DNA of 64,000 nt. Source: an uncultured Jannaschia sp. GTDB lineage: Bacteria > Pseudomonadota > Alphaproteobacteria > Rhodobacterales > Rhodobacteraceae. Location: contig CANLTZ010000001.1 of the NCBI GenBank assembly GCA_947494145.1, forward strand, positions 372,001-436,000, read 5' to 3'. The translations under genes and the position numbers were made by a program. Below the pieces are notes generated by a model. That model worked only from the letters and a program-made list of their open reading frames with translations. It had not been told where the DNA came from and made no database searches. This document shows positions 26,765-36,180 of this stretch, piece after piece (within the stretch, counting starts at the first letter, position 1; every line of letters starts with the position of its first letter).

Positions 26765-28411
26765 ATGACCGAGCAACCCCAACGCGAAGCCATGGAATAC
26801 GACGTCGTCATCGTGGGCGCGGGTCCGGCGGGCCTGTCGGCCGCGATCCGGCTCAAGCAGCTCGATCCCGGGCGCAGCGTTGTGGTGCTTGAAAAGGGGT
26901 CCGAAGTTGGGGCGCATATTCTTTCGGGTGCCGTGCTCGACCCCACCGGGCTCGACGCGCTCATGCCGGACTGGAAAGAAAAGGGCGCGCCGCTCGACGT
27001 GCCTGTGACGTCCGACAGTTTCTATGTGCTTGGGCCGGAAGGTCGTATCCGCGTGCCCAATTTCGCCATGCCGCCGCTGATGTCGAACCATGGCAACTAC
27101 GTCGTCTCCATGGGCAATGTCTGTCGCTGGATGGCCGAACAGGCCGAGGCTTTGGGCGTCGAGATCTTTCCCGGCATGTCCTGTTCCGAGTTGGTGATGG
27201 ATGGCGACCGTGTGAAAGGCGTGGTCGCCGGAGAATTCGGGCTGAACCCCGATGGCAGCCAAGGCGACGGCTATGAGCCAGGGATGGAATTGCACGGCAA
27301 ATATGTTCTGCTGGGCGAGGGCGTGCGCGGCAGCTTGTCCAAGCAGGTGATTGCGCGCTTCGGGTTGGATGCCGATAGCGAGCCGCAGAAATACGGGCTG
27401 GGCATGAAGGAAATCTGGGAAATCGACCCGGAAAAGCACAAGCCCGGCAAGGTTGTCCACACGATGGGCTGGCCGCTGGGTAGCAATGCCGGGGGCGGGT
27501 CCTTCATTTACCACTTGGACAACAATCAGGTTTACGTCGGCTTCGTTGTCCACTTGAACTACAAGAACCCCTACGTTTTCCCCTACATGGAATTCCAGCG
27601 CTTCAAGCATCACCCCATGGTGGCGGAGCTTCTGGAAGGTGGGAAGCGTGTGGCTTACGGCGCCCGCGCCATCACCGAAGGCGGCTGGCAAAGCCTGCCC
27701 AAGACGGCTTTCCCCGGGGGCGCGCTGCTCGGCTGTGCGGCTGGCATGGTCAACGTGCCGCGCATCAAGGGCAACCATAACGCCATGCTGTCGGGCAAGG
27801 CCGCAGCCGAAGCGGCCCATGCGGCGCTTGAAGCCGGACGCGAGGGCGATGTGTTGGAGGGTTACGACAATGAAGTGCGCGACGGCGCCATCGGCCATGA
27901 CCTTAAGCGCGTGCGCAACGTCAAGCCGCTTTGGTCGAATTACGGGCTCGCGGCGTCGCTGACCGTGGGTGGCGCGTCCATGTGGATCAACAACCTGTTT
28001 GGCACGTCGCCCTGGACCCAGGCCCACGGCAAATCCGATGCCGAAGCGACCGAGCCCGCCGCCAAGCACACGCCCATCGACTACCCCAAGCCCGACGGCA
28101 CGCTGAGTTTCGACCGGCTGACCAACGTGGCTTTCAGCTTCACCAACCACGAAGAAAGCCAGCCCGCGCATCTTAAGCCCAAGGACCCCAAAGTGCCGGT
28201 GGAGGTGGATTTGAAGGTTTATGACGGGCCGTCCAGCCGCTATTGCCCGGCCGGGGTCTATGAATTCGTGGGCGAGGGGGCGGATGCGAAGTTCGTCATC
28301 AACTTCCAGAATTGCGTCCACTGCAAGACCTGCGACATCAAGGACCCGGCGCAGAACATCGTCTGGACCACGCCTCAAGGGGGCGATGGGCCGAACTATC
28401 CGAATATGTAG
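26765..28411 (+). CDS. Electron transfer flavoprotein-ubiquinone oxidoreductase
   Basis: 548 residues, normal for ETF-QO. N-terminal FAD-binding VIVGAGPAGLSAA, central GAHILSGAVLDP, membrane-associated ubiquinone region, and C-terminal 4Fe-4S cluster cysteines (YCPAGVYEF; NCVHCKTCDIKDP). It passes electrons from acyl-CoA and other dehydrogenases through ETF to the quinone pool at the inner membrane. Monocistronic as far as visible. Confidence 0.97.
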   Translation: MTEQPQREAMEYDVVIVGAGPAGLSAAIRLKQLDPGRSVVVLEKGSEVGAHILSGAVLDPTGLDALMPDWKEKGAPLDVPVTSDSFYVLGPEGRIRVPNFAMPPLMSNHGNYVVSMGNVCRWMAEQAEALGVEIFPGMSCSELVMDGDRVKGVVAGEFGLNPDGSQGDGYEPGMELHGKYVLLGEGVRGSLSKQVIARFGLDADSEPQKYGLGMKEIWEIDPEKHKPGKVVHTMGWPLGSNAGGGSFIYHLDNNQVYVGFVVHLNYKNPYVFPYMEFQRFKHHPMVAELLEGGKRVAYGARAITEGGWQSLPKTAFPGGALLGCAAGMVNVPRIKGNHNAMLSGKAAAEAAHAALEAGREGDVLEGYDNEVRDGAIGHDLKRVRNVKPLWSNYGLAASLTVGGASMWINNLFGTSPWTQAHGKSDAEATEPAAKHTPIDYPKPDGTLSFDRLTNVAFSFTNHEESQPAHLKPKDPKVPVEVDLKVYDGPSSRYCPAGVYEFVGEGADAKFVINFQNCVHCKTCDIKDPAQNIVWTTPQGGDGPNYPNM

Positions 28412-28677
28412 GATGGGGGGGCGCGCATGGGGCGTTGATGGGTCGGTGTCATTTGGACTTGAGGCTTGTCCAATTGGCGCGGAACCATTTCCTTTAGTGG
28501 CGTTGACAGAACCGATTCAAGTGGCGCTGAATTAAGCTCTCTTAGGATATCGAAACTGATCGAATAGTTTGGGCAGTTTTCGTTGGCCGCGCATGGCAGT
28601 GTCATGCACAATTGTATTATATTGAAAGTTGAAGCATTCTCGACCACCAGACGTTGAACCACAAGCGGTGTAGCGAA

Positions 28678-29403
28678 ATGAAGAAAGATAACGAGGGCCA
28701 CAACACTCAGGTCTGGTACACGCCTTTTCCGAGCGACTCGATGAACGTGGCGCCGGTGACATACGAGCATGCAAACCGAGATGTGCGTTCCAAGCAATCT
28801 GGTTTGTTTTCCAATCCCAAGGGACCATGGCCGGACGACGTTCCCCGGCCCGTTTTTAATTTGAAATACAGAAATCCGCTTGGAAAGAACACTTACCGCC
28901 CGCCGGACATGTTTCGTGCCACAAATGCGATGGTTGTTTCAGAACGTGTCCGCGATCTGCTCTCCGACTTCGATATGGGGATGAACGAGTTGCTGGAGGT
29001 GCCGATTTTCGAGCAGAACAGGGAAATCCGGATCCCCGGCCGCTGGTTCGCGCTGCGGGTCCTTGAGCGCAAGGCGGGCATCAATACCGATGAAAGCGAT
29101 ACGGGCACAGAGGAGTGGATGAAGCCGCCGTCGGGTGACCACGTGCTTATGCTGCGAATAGGCAAGCGAGGCACGAAAGGCTGGGGGTTGCGCGTGGGCT
29201 ATGGCGATAAATCCATGGAGGGCATTGCCGTGAGTCGCGAAGCGGCGACGGGCGCGGATCTTTGGGTGGATTCCTTGTTCACATCGATCGGCACTCAAGC
29301 CTATTTCGTTACGGACCGACTACATGCGGCCTTTGTAAACGCAAAGCTGAGGGTAAAGTCCCTCCACTTCGCGCCTACGATTATGGTTGGGGAGGGCGGC
29401 TGA
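28678..29403 (+). CDS. Imm11 family (DUF1629) protein, putative immunity protein
   Basis: 241 residues from the ATG at 28678; a TTG at 28654 is an alternative. The Imm11 core is seen in VVSERVRDLLSDFD, then NELLEVPIF and IPGRWFALRVLERK. Imm11 proteins neutralise polymorphic toxins, but many are orphans of unknown use. The 266 bp upstream and the gene itself are visibly lower in G+C than the surroundings, and no toxin with RHS or secretion features lies beside it. The next ORF starts one base after the stop. Confidence 0.72.
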   Translation: MKKDNEGHNTQVWYTPFPSDSMNVAPVTYEHANRDVRSKQSGLFSNPKGPWPDDVPRPVFNLKYRNPLGKNTYRPPDMFRATNAMVVSERVRDLLSDFDMGMNELLEVPIFEQNREIRIPGRWFALRVLERKAGINTDESDTGTEEWMKPPSGDHVLMLRIGKRGTKGWGLRVGYGDKSMEGIAVSREAATGADLWVDSLFTSIGTQAYFVTDRLHAAFVNAKLRVKSLHFAPTIMVGEGG

Positions 29404-29404
29404 T

Positions 29405-29701
29405 ATGGGTTTGTGGCTTAGCATCGATCACGGCATTACATCGGGCATGATGGAATTTGAGGCGGAGATCACCGCGCTCTATGACAATCCAGATGACAAT
29501 CCTTTTCAACGGGAGAGCAGTGCGAACAAGACGCTTGTCTTTGCAGATGACGCCCTTGCGGACGCACTAAGGGCGCTGACCGGAGATGCCGCAGCGGTCT
29601 TTGAGCAGAGTGGAGTTGGGGGAAACGTACAGCGTGGCAGTCATCCGAACTTCGGTAGTTTTCAACAGGCATATACGGCGCCATCATACGTCAGTATCTA
29701 G
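29405..29701 (+). CDS. Small unknown protein next to Imm11 gene
   Basis: 98 residues from the ATG at 29405, one base after the Imm11 stop, so probably co-transcribed. Acidic in the first half (EFEAEITALYDNPDDNP) with no recognised motif, signal or membrane segment. It may be a second immunity protein or the remnant of a longer gene; I do not recognise it. The 256 bp that follow hold no gene. Confidence 0.5.
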   Translation: MGLWLSIDHGITSGMMEFEAEITALYDNPDDNPFQRESSANKTLVFADDALADALRALTGDAAAVFEQSGVGGNVQRGSHPNFGSFQQAYTAPSYVSI

Positions 29702-29957
29702 AACAACGTATCGCCAATCCTACCGGCGCAAGCCAGTCGTGGGTTAGTTGAGCCGCGCGGGGCGCGGCGAGGCGGCCCAAACCCGGCACACCCGACCTGT
29801 GTCTCACCCGCCGCTGCTTTGCGTGAATGCATTTCCACGGGTCGTCTCCGTTGCACAACGCCCTCCGGGTCCCTAGCCTAAAAGGAAGCGCGGGCCTGAA
29901 GACCGTCCGCTCCACAGGCATTTGCGGGCGCGACCGGGCGCTTGAGAGGTATCCGAC

Positions 29958-31640
29958 ATGATCAAACCGCTCCTTCTGGCTGCCACCTTGCTCACCCCCC
30001 TGGCCGCACAGGCCCAAGGCGTGGCCGGCCCCTATCTGGCGGCGCGCATCGCGGGTTATTCCAACGATTACGCAGCGGCGGGGGCCTATTACGACACGTT
30101 GCTGGGGCGTCCGGGCACGCCCACGCTGGTACTGGAAAACGCAGTGGTCATCTATTCCGTGCTCGGGAATTTTGCCCGGGCCACCGAGGCCGCCGCCTTG
30201 TTGGAAGGGGCCGGGCGCAGCAGCCAGTTCGCAGATGGTGCGCGCATGGTGGACCATCTGCAAAATGGCCGCTGGGACGAAGCCCGCGCGCTTCTGGATG
30301 AAGATGGCGTGGGCGGTGCGCTGCTCGACGGAATGCTGGACGGTTGGATCGACATGGCCCAGGGCGACGTGTCCGAAGGGCTCGCGGCTTTTGAGACACT
30401 GGCCGAAACCGAAAGCTTTGCCAATTTCGCCCGTATCCAGGAAGCTTATGCGCGCGCAACGGTCGGCGATTATGAAGGGGCTGAAGCGATCCTTTCGGGC
30501 GAAGCCCATGGCGTCCTAAACATGTCGACGCGCAACATCGCCGCCCACGCCCAAATACTTGCGCAGCTGGAGCGGGTTGAGGATGCGCGCACCCTCCTGA
30601 CCGAGGCCAATGCTGTCACCAACAGCCCGCTCTTGCAGCATCTTGCTACGCGGCTCGAAGCCGACGGAACGTTGGCTTATGACATCGTGGCGACGGCCAG
30701 CGACGGCTTGGCCGAGTCTTACTTCACCCTGGCCGCCATCCTGGCGGGTGAGACCTCGGCCACCTTCACGCTGCTCAATTCCCGTGCCGCTTTGGCGCTG
30801 CGCCCTGATCATGTGGATGCGTTGGTCCTGACCGCCGACCTGTTGGAGATGCAAAGCCAGTACGATTTGGCAAATGCCGTCCTGACGGCGGTGCCACGCG
30901 ACGACCCCAGCTTCTTCGGGGCGGAGATCGCGCGGGCCGAGATACTTCTGGCTTCTGGAAGAGAAGAGGCGGCGGTGGAGGTGCTCCAGGCGCTGACCCG
31001 CTCCAACCCCGACCGCGAATCCGTTTGGACGGCCTTCGGGGACACGCTGCGCCGTTTGGAACGGTTCGAGGAATCGGGGGCGGCCTATGACCGCGCCATC
31101 GAATTGGCCGGTGAGATCGAGGAGCGCGACTGGTTCTTGTTCTACGTGCGCGGCATTGCGCGTGAACGCACGGATCGCTGGTCTGAGGCGGAAGCCGATT
31201 TTCGCCGCGCGTTGGAGCTAAACCCCGACCAACCGCTTGTTTTGAACTACTTGGGCTACGGCCTGGTGGAAAAGCGCATCAAGCTGGATGAAGCGCTCGA
31301 CATGATTGAACGGGCCGTCGCCGCCCGGCCCGATGACGGCTACATCACCGACTCTTTGGGTTGGGTCCTCTATCGTTTGGGCCGTTACGAAGAGGCCGTG
31401 GAACCGATGGAACGCGCGGTTCAACTGCGCCCCCGCGATTGGGAAATCAACGACCATCTGGGCGACGTCCTCTGGGCCGTGGATCGCAAGCGTGAGGCGG
31501 AATTCCAGTGGAAACGCGCGCTGAGTCTGGAACCCGATGAGGACGCCGAGGGCCGTATCCGGCGCAAGCTGGAAGTGGGGCTGGACGTCGTGCTGGAAGA
31601 AGAAGGCGGGTCCGGTCCCATTGAGGCCGCCGAGGAATAG
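29958..31640 (+). CDS. Tetratricopeptide repeat protein with signal peptide
   Basis: 560 residues. Cleavable signal peptide (LLLAATLLTPLAAQA), then helical repeats throughout, with clear TPR units in the C-terminal third (for example AEADFRRALELNPDQPLVLN and YEEAVEPMERAVQLRPRDWE). Probably a periplasmic or outer-membrane-associated scaffold. It is followed 4 bp later by ispE, an arrangement seen in relatives. Partner unknown. Confidence 0.88.
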   Translation: MIKPLLLAATLLTPLAAQAQGVAGPYLAARIAGYSNDYAAAGAYYDTLLGRPGTPTLVLENAVVIYSVLGNFARATEAAALLEGAGRSSQFADGARMVDHLQNGRWDEARALLDEDGVGGALLDGMLDGWIDMAQGDVSEGLAAFETLAETESFANFARIQEAYARATVGDYEGAEAILSGEAHGVLNMSTRNIAAHAQILAQLERVEDARTLLTEANAVTNSPLLQHLATRLEADGTLAYDIVATASDGLAESYFTLAAILAGETSATFTLLNSRAALALRPDHVDALVLTADLLEMQSQYDLANAVLTAVPRDDPSFFGAEIARAEILLASGREEAAVEVLQALTRSNPDRESVWTAFGDTLRRLERFEESGAAYDRAIELAGEIEERDWFLFYVRGIARERTDRWSEAEADFRRALELNPDQPLVLNYLGYGLVEKRIKLDEALDMIERAVAARPDDGYITDSLGWVLYRLGRYEEAVEPMERAVQLRPRDWEINDHLGDVLWAVDRKREAEFQWKRALSLEPDEDAEGRIRRKLEVGLDVVLEEEGGSGPIEAAEE

Positions 31641-31644
31641 GACC

Positions 31645-32442
31645 ATGGCACCGCGCCGGGGGCTCGCCCCGGCCAAGGTGAACCTGACGTTGCATGTGAC
31701 GGGACGGCGGGCCGACGGCTACCATACGCTCGACTCGCTGGTGGCCTTTGCCGATATCGGCGACGTGGTAACCGTGGGGGCGGGTGACGGTCTAACGGTG
31801 ACGGGGCCGTTCGCCGAAGGCGTGCCAACGGATGACAGCAATCTGATCCGCCGGGCCTTGGTCCAGGCCGGGCTTCGCGCGGCGGTCACGCTCGACAAGC
31901 ACCTGCCGCATCCGGGCGGCATCGGCGGCGGGTCGTCCGATGCGGCGACGGTGCTGCGGCTGGTAGGCGCCGCGTTGTCCCCCGAGACGGTCTTGGCCCT
32001 GGGGGCCGACCTGCCGGTCTGCGTGCACGGGCGTGCTGCCCGGATGTCCGGCATCGGAGAGGTCGTCGCGCCGCTCGACATGCCCAACCTCCACGCCGTG
32101 CTGATCCATCCGGGGCTGACGGTGCCCACGCCCGAGGCGTTCCGCCGCCTAACTACGCCGGACAATCCCGGCCATGACGGGCTGCCTAAGTCGCGAGACG
32201 CGGATGAGTGGCTCGATTGGTTGCAGGATCAGCGCAACGATCTGGAGGCCCCGGCGTTCGACATCGCCCCCGGCATCGCGGAGGTTCTGGATGCCCTGCG
32301 CGGGGCAGGGGCGGCGCTGGCGCGCATGTCAGGGTCGGGCGCCACCTGTTTCGGCCTCTGGCCCAGCCGCATCGCGGCAGAGGACGCAGCGCGGGCATTG
32401 GTGCGCCCGGGTTGGTGGGTCAGGGCGTGTTCGTTGGCGTGA
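31645..32442 (+). CDS. ispE: 4-diphosphocytidyl-2-C-methyl-D-erythritol kinase
   Basis: 265 residues from the ATG at 31645. GHMP kinase of the non-mevalonate isoprenoid pathway. PAKVNLTLHVTGRRADGYH at the N-terminus and the glycine-rich ATP loop PGGIGGGSSDAAT are diagnostic; C-terminal MSGSGATCFG is the third GHMP motif. Somewhat shorter than the E. coli enzyme, as in other alphaproteobacteria. Confidence 0.95.
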   Translation: MAPRRGLAPAKVNLTLHVTGRRADGYHTLDSLVAFADIGDVVTVGAGDGLTVTGPFAEGVPTDDSNLIRRALVQAGLRAAVTLDKHLPHPGGIGGGSSDAATVLRLVGAALSPETVLALGADLPVCVHGRAARMSGIGEVVAPLDMPNLHAVLIHPGLTVPTPEAFRRLTTPDNPGHDGLPKSRDADEWLDWLQDQRNDLEAPAFDIAPGIAEVLDALRGAGAALARMSGSGATCFGLWPSRIAAEDAARALVRPGWWVRACSLA

Positions 32443-32562
32443 GGCGGCTCATCATGCGCGTGGCCTTTGACGCCTAAGCGAGCCCGCGACCGCTTCGCCC
32501 CTGGACCGGCTTGCACCCGGACTGTCCGGTACTGGCGCTATGCCAAGGCGTCTAATGCCACC

Positions 32563-33555
32563 TCAACTCGCGCGGGCCACCACGAAATCCGCCAGATCGC
32601 CCAGCATCGACCGCAGAGGGTGGTCGGGCAGTTCGCCCAAAGCGGCGCGGGCGCGGTCACGCCAAGCCAGCGCCTCAAGCCGGGTTTCTTCCAACGTGCC
32701 GTGGCGGGCCAGAATGGCGCGGGCGCGTTCGAAATTCGTCGCGCGCCCCAGTTCCAGCGCGTCGCGCCAGAAGGCGTGTTCTTCTTCGTCGCCGCGGGCA
32801 ATGGCGCGAATGACCGGCAGGGTCAGCTTCCCCTCCCGGAAATCGTCGCCCAGGTTTTTGCCGATCCCGTCGCCCGCCCCGCCATAGTCGAGCCAATCAT
32901 CGACCATCTGGAAACTGACACCCAACGCATCTCCGAAGCGGGCCAGGGCGGCGACCTGATCATCAGACGCCTCGGCCACCACGCCCCCCACTTCGCAGGC
33001 CGCCTCGAACAGCGCGGCGGTCTTGCCGCGGACGACCTGCAGATAGGTCGCCTCGGTCGTGGCCAAGTTCCGCGCGGCCGACAATTGCAGCACCTCGCCC
33101 TCGGCGATCGTGGCCGCAGCGCCCGACAGAATGTCGAGCACGCGAAGTGAGCCGGTTTCGACCATCAACTGAAAGCTGCGCGCAAACAGGTAGTCCCCCA
33201 CCAGCACGCTGGATTGGTTATCCCACAAAAGGTTGGCCGTGGGCCGCCCGCGCCGCTGGCGACTTTCATCGACCACATCGTCATGCAAAAGCGTCGCGGT
33301 GTGGATGAATTCCACCGTGGCGGCCAGCTTCACCGCCGCGTCGCCTTCGTGCCCCATAAGCCGGGCGGCTGCCACGCAAAGTAGCGGGCGCACCCGCTTG
33401 CCGCCTGCATTCACCAGATGCGCCGTCACTTCGGGAATGCGCGGCGCATGTTCGGACGCCATCCGCTGCTGAATGAGGTCGTTCACGGCCTCCATCTCGG
33501 GAGCGAGCGCTGCCGCGAGGCGGTCTTGGGGCGCGATGCCCTTTGCTTCGTTCAT
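32563..33555 (-). CDS. Long-chain polyprenyl diphosphate synthase (octa/decaprenyl type)
   Basis: 330 residues from the ATG at 33555. Both aspartate-rich motifs are present: DDVVD within LLHDDVVDESRQRRG and DDWLD within FQMVDDWLD, with GGKRVRP upstream. Makes the ubiquinone side chain; decaprenyl is expected in this lineage (Q-10), but chain length cannot be read with certainty. Convergent with ispE, divergent from the DUF2007 gene. Confidence 0.93.
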   Translation of the reverse strand: MNEAKGIAPQDRLAAALAPEMEAVNDLIQQRMASEHAPRIPEVTAHLVNAGGKRVRPLLCVAAARLMGHEGDAAVKLAATVEFIHTATLLHDDVVDESRQRRGRPTANLLWDNQSSVLVGDYLFARSFQLMVETGSLRVLDILSGAAATIAEGEVLQLSAARNLATTEATYLQVVRGKTAALFEAACEVGGVVAEASDDQVAALARFGDALGVSFQMVDDWLDYGGAGDGIGKNLGDDFREGKLTLPVIRAIARGDEEEHAFWRDALELGRATNFERARAILARHGTLEETRLEALAWRDRARAALGELPDHPLRSMLGDLADFVVARAS

Positions 33556-33603
33556 GCTGTCCCCATCTCGACAAGCGCGCGTCGCGCCCATACCTGTTCG
33601 TGC

Positions 33604-33819
33604 ATGCGTGAGCTTTTGCGGACCAACGACCCGACGATCATCGCCTTCGCCTCCGCCCTATTGGACGGCGAGGGTATAGATTGCTTCGTGCTGGATGCAA
33701 ACACGTCGATTTTGGAAGGGTCCATCGGAATCCTGCCGCGGCGGATGATGGTGGCGTCGCCCGACCTGTTTTTGGCGCGCGCAACCATGCGGGACAACGG
33801 AATTTCGGTGTCAGAGTGA
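33604..33819 (+). CDS. DUF2007 domain small protein
   Basis: 71 residues from the ATG at 33604. Family marks are the IIAFASALLDGEGIDCFVLD segment and GILPRRMMV. DUF2007 proteins are proposed signal-transducing or regulatory modules of unknown mechanism. Its stop overlaps the GTG start of the methyltransferase (GTGA), indicating coupling. Confidence 0.82.
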   Translation: MRELLRTNDPTIIAFASALLDGEGIDCFVLDANTSILEGSIGILPRRMMVASPDLFLARATMRDNGISVSE

Positions 33820-34517
33820 CTTTGACGCGCGACGCCTTCCTGGGCGGGCGCGTCGATTTGTGGCAGCCCGCGCGGGGCTTTCGGGCCGGGTCGGACGCAG
33901 TTCTGCTGGCTGCCGCGTGCCCCGCCCGCGTGGGGGAGTCGGTCTTGGATCTGGGCTGTGGCGTCGGGGCCGCGATGTATTGCCTGGCCGCGCGGGTCCA
34001 GGGGCTGCGTCTGACGGGGGTGGAAATCGATGCGCACACGGCTGATTTGGCGCGCCGCAACGGAGGGGCGGATGTGATCTGCGCCGATGTGATGGACCTG
34101 CCGCCCGCGCTGCGGGGCAGCTACGATCACGTCATCTGCAATCCACCCTATTTCGCCGCCGCTGACGGATCACCGGCCGACGACCCGACGCGGGAAGCTG
34201 CATTGCGCGAAGCCATGCCCGGCGCGTTGGCGGCCTGGTTGGACGTGGCCTGCCGCCGGGCCGGGCCCAAGGGCAGCGTGACCTTCATTGCCCGGGCTGA
34301 TCGGTTGGCGGACCTGTTGGCCGGGCTGGCACCACGGTTGGGTGGCATCGCCATCTTGCCGCTGACCGCCCGCCCTGGTGAGCCCGCGGGACGGGTCATC
34401 TTACAGGGGCGCAAAGGCGCGCGGGCGCCACTGCGGCTGCTTGCGCCTCTGGTGCTTCATGAAGGGCCCATTGCGGAAACAGTGCTGCGCGATGCCGCGC
34501 CACTGACGTTAACTTGA
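33816..34517 (+). CDS. TrmN6-like adenine-N6 methyltransferase
   Basis: 233 residues with a GTG start overlapping the DUF2007 stop. Class I SAM fold: VLDLGCGVGAA (motif I), TGVEIDA (motif II) and the N6-adenine catalytic motif as CNPPYF. Closest family is tRNA1(Val) A37 N6-methyltransferase (TrmN6/YfiC); the exact target is inferred. Confidence 0.87.
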   Translation: MTLTRDAFLGGRVDLWQPARGFRAGSDAVLLAAACPARVGESVLDLGCGVGAAMYCLAARVQGLRLTGVEIDAHTADLARRNGGADVICADVMDLPPALRGSYDHVICNPPYFAAADGSPADDPTREAALREAMPGALAAWLDVACRRAGPKGSVTFIARADRLADLLAGLAPRLGGIAILPLTARPGEPAGRVILQGRKGARAPLRLLAPLVLHEGPIAETVLRDAAPLTLT

Positions 34518-34622
34518 TTCAATTTTCTTGCAACAATCCGCCTTGCCCTGCCCAAGACAGGTGACAGATGGCGGTCCGGTGTGGTGGACTATCCCTGTGC
34601 ATCACCATCAGAGGAGAACGCC

Positions 34623-34799
34623 ATGTCGTTGAATTCGCACCTTCAGGAACTGCGAAAGAAACACGAGATGCTTTCTAAGCAGGTGGAGGAGGAGGCTCGA
34701 AGCCCTGGTTGCGACAGCGTCGCGCTCACTGACATGAAGAAGCGCAAATTGGCGATCAAACAGCAAATCGTCCGACTGACGGAAGCATCCGTCAACTAA
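34623..34799 (+). CDS. DUF465 (YdcH-like) small protein
   Basis: 58 residues, helical, highly charged: LQELRKKHEMLSKQVEEEA then a variable link and LTDMKKRKLAIKQQIVRL. This matches DUF465/YdcH, a small coiled-coil hairpin of unknown role. A GGAGAA site precedes the ATG. A strong terminator follows 25 bp after the stop. Confidence 0.88.
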   Translation: MSLNSHLQELRKKHEMLSKQVEEEARSPGCDSVALTDMKKRKLAIKQQIVRLTEASVN

Positions 34800-34824
34800 A
34801 GTCCCTCACTGGACGACCAAACCC

Positions 34825-34849
34825 GGCCCGCCTTTTGGCGGGCCTTTTT
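34825..34849 (+). terminator. Rho-independent terminator after the DUF465 gene
   Basis: Perfect 8-bp stem GGCCCGCC/GGCGGGCC with a TTTT loop, followed by five T residues. It also overlaps the 3' end of the minus-strand LysR gene. Confidence 0.92.
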
Positions 34850-35801
34850 ATGGTGCGGGGGCGTCGACGCGGATGAAGCTACGGCCTTTGCGGTGGTCAT
34901 CCATCCGCGCGGTTTCCGCCGCCAACCAATCCAGGAATGCCTTGGTATTGGGGCGCGTTTCGGCGCCTTGGGGGCAAAGCACGCGGAAACGTGCACGGGG
35001 CACCAGCGCTATTTCGAATGGGGCCACGAGGGTCCCGCGTCGCAAGGCGGCTTCGGCCAGCGACACACGGCCCAACACCACACCTGCACCGGATTGGGCT
35101 GCGTCGATGGCGTGGTCGGCCTGGCTGAAGCGGGGACCGTGAAGTTCCCCCGCTTCGATGTCGTGCCGGGCAAACCAATCGGCCCAGCTGACGGAATTGC
35201 GCAGAAAGGCGATCGAATCGTCGAAGATGATCGTGGCGTCCAGCAAGCTTTCAGGCGTGGGATAGTTGGGCGCTAGGTCAGGATGCATCATCGGGGTGAC
35301 CCATTCCGCGATGGTCAGCGCCTGGTGCAGCCCGTCATCGCGATTGCCTTCCTCGGGGCCGAAGCGGATGGCTATGTCGATATCGTCGGTCGAAAAGTCC
35401 AGCATTCGCAAGGTGGCGGCAAAGCGCAGCTCAATCTCTGGATGGCGTTGGGCGAAGTCGAAAAGCCGGGGTGCGAGCCACTTGGCGGTAAAGGCGGGTC
35501 CAGCGGTGACCGTCAGGATGCCGCTGTCGAGCGTGCGCTTGGCGGCACGCCAAGCAGATGTAAGCATTTGAAATCCTTCAGTTGTGGGACCGGTCAAGGC
35601 CTGACCAGCTTCCGTCAGTTCCACGCGACGGTTCAAGCGGCGGAAAAGCGGGGCGCCCAGATGTTCTTCCAGCGATTTGATCTGGAAGGACAACGCGGCG
35701 GGTGTGACGTTGAGTTCGGCCGCGGCGGCTTGGAAGGATAGGTGCCGCGCGGCAGCTTCAAAGGCGCGCAGCGCCGTGAGGGGGGGCAGACGTTCAGACA
35801 T
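34848..35801 (-). CDS. LysR family transcriptional regulator (GcvA-like)
   Basis: 317 residues from the ATG at 35801 (MSERLPPLTALRAFEAAARH); the frame runs open to 35939, but that part overlaps the AT-rich divergent promoter. N-terminal helix-turn-helix (SFQAAAAELNVTPAALSFQI) and a LysR effector domain. GcvA-subgroup regulators often control amino-acid or beta-lactamase genes. Target unknown; the only divergent neighbour is the 48-residue ORF. Confidence 0.9.
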   Translation of the reverse strand: MSERLPPLTALRAFEAAARHLSFQAAAAELNVTPAALSFQIKSLEEHLGAPLFRRLNRRVELTEAGQALTGPTTEGFQMLTSAWRAAKRTLDSGILTVTAGPAFTAKWLAPRLFDFAQRHPEIELRFAATLRMLDFSTDDIDIAIRFGPEEGNRDDGLHQALTIAEWVTPMMHPDLAPNYPTPESLLDATIIFDDSIAFLRNSVSWADWFARHDIEAGELHGPRFSQADHAIDAAQSGAGVVLGRVSLAEAALRRGTLVAPFEIALVPRARFRVLCPQGAETRPNTKAFLDWLAAETARMDDHRKGRSFIRVDAPAP

Positions 35802-35913
35802 TTCTCTTAAATATATCTTGATTGATGGTTTGGAAAGTCTCGTTTGTGCAGTTAGGAGGCAGCGGCCATATTGATACCAACAGCAATAGAGTTGATTTGA
35901 AGGAATAGCCGCT

Positions 35914-36060
35914 ATGTTTGAGACGCATACCACCCGCACTTATGAAGAAGCCTTTGCCCGCGCCCGTGCCGAACGGGCCGCCGTTTTCCGCAGCCTGTTC
36001 AGCCTTGCGTGGCTGCGTGGCGCGGACCGGACCCCCGCCTTGCGGGCGCACACGGCCTGA
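35914..36060 (+). CDS. Small 48-residue protein divergent from LysR
   Basis: ATG at 35914 after AAGGAAT, stop at 36060. The sequence is MFETHTTRTYEEAFARARAE and on to RAAVFRSLFSLAWLRGA: arginine-rich, helical, amphipathic, resembling the short DUF1127-like proteins of this lineage. It has its own ribosome-binding site, an AT-rich promoter region shared with the LysR gene, and a terminator after it, which together argue that it is a real gene and perhaps the LysR target. Function unknown. Confidence 0.6.
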   Translation: MFETHTTRTYEEAFARARAERAAVFRSLFSLAWLRGADRTPALRAHTA

Positions 36061-36090
36061 GTGCTGAGCAAAAATACTCGCCAATGAAAA

Positions 36091-36130
36091 ACGACCCGGC
36101 CCCGAAAGATCAGGGGCCGGGCCGTTTTCT
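36091..36130. terminator. Strong bidirectional terminator
   Basis: Stem of 13 bp (ACGACCCGGCCCC with GGGGCCGGGCCGT, one mismatch), 9-base loop, flanked by AAAA on the left and TTTT on the right. Serves the 48-residue ORF on the plus strand and phaB on the minus strand. Confidence 0.9.
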
Positions 36131-36180
36131 TCACAAATTGGGGCTATCCTGAGAGACGGATATCCCAATTTGTAAAAAAA

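Noticed and set aside
28396-28828. Minus-strand ORFs antisense to the Imm11 upstream region
   Set aside because: Low-quality translations with no motifs, across an AT-richer region that more plausibly holds the Imm11 promoter.
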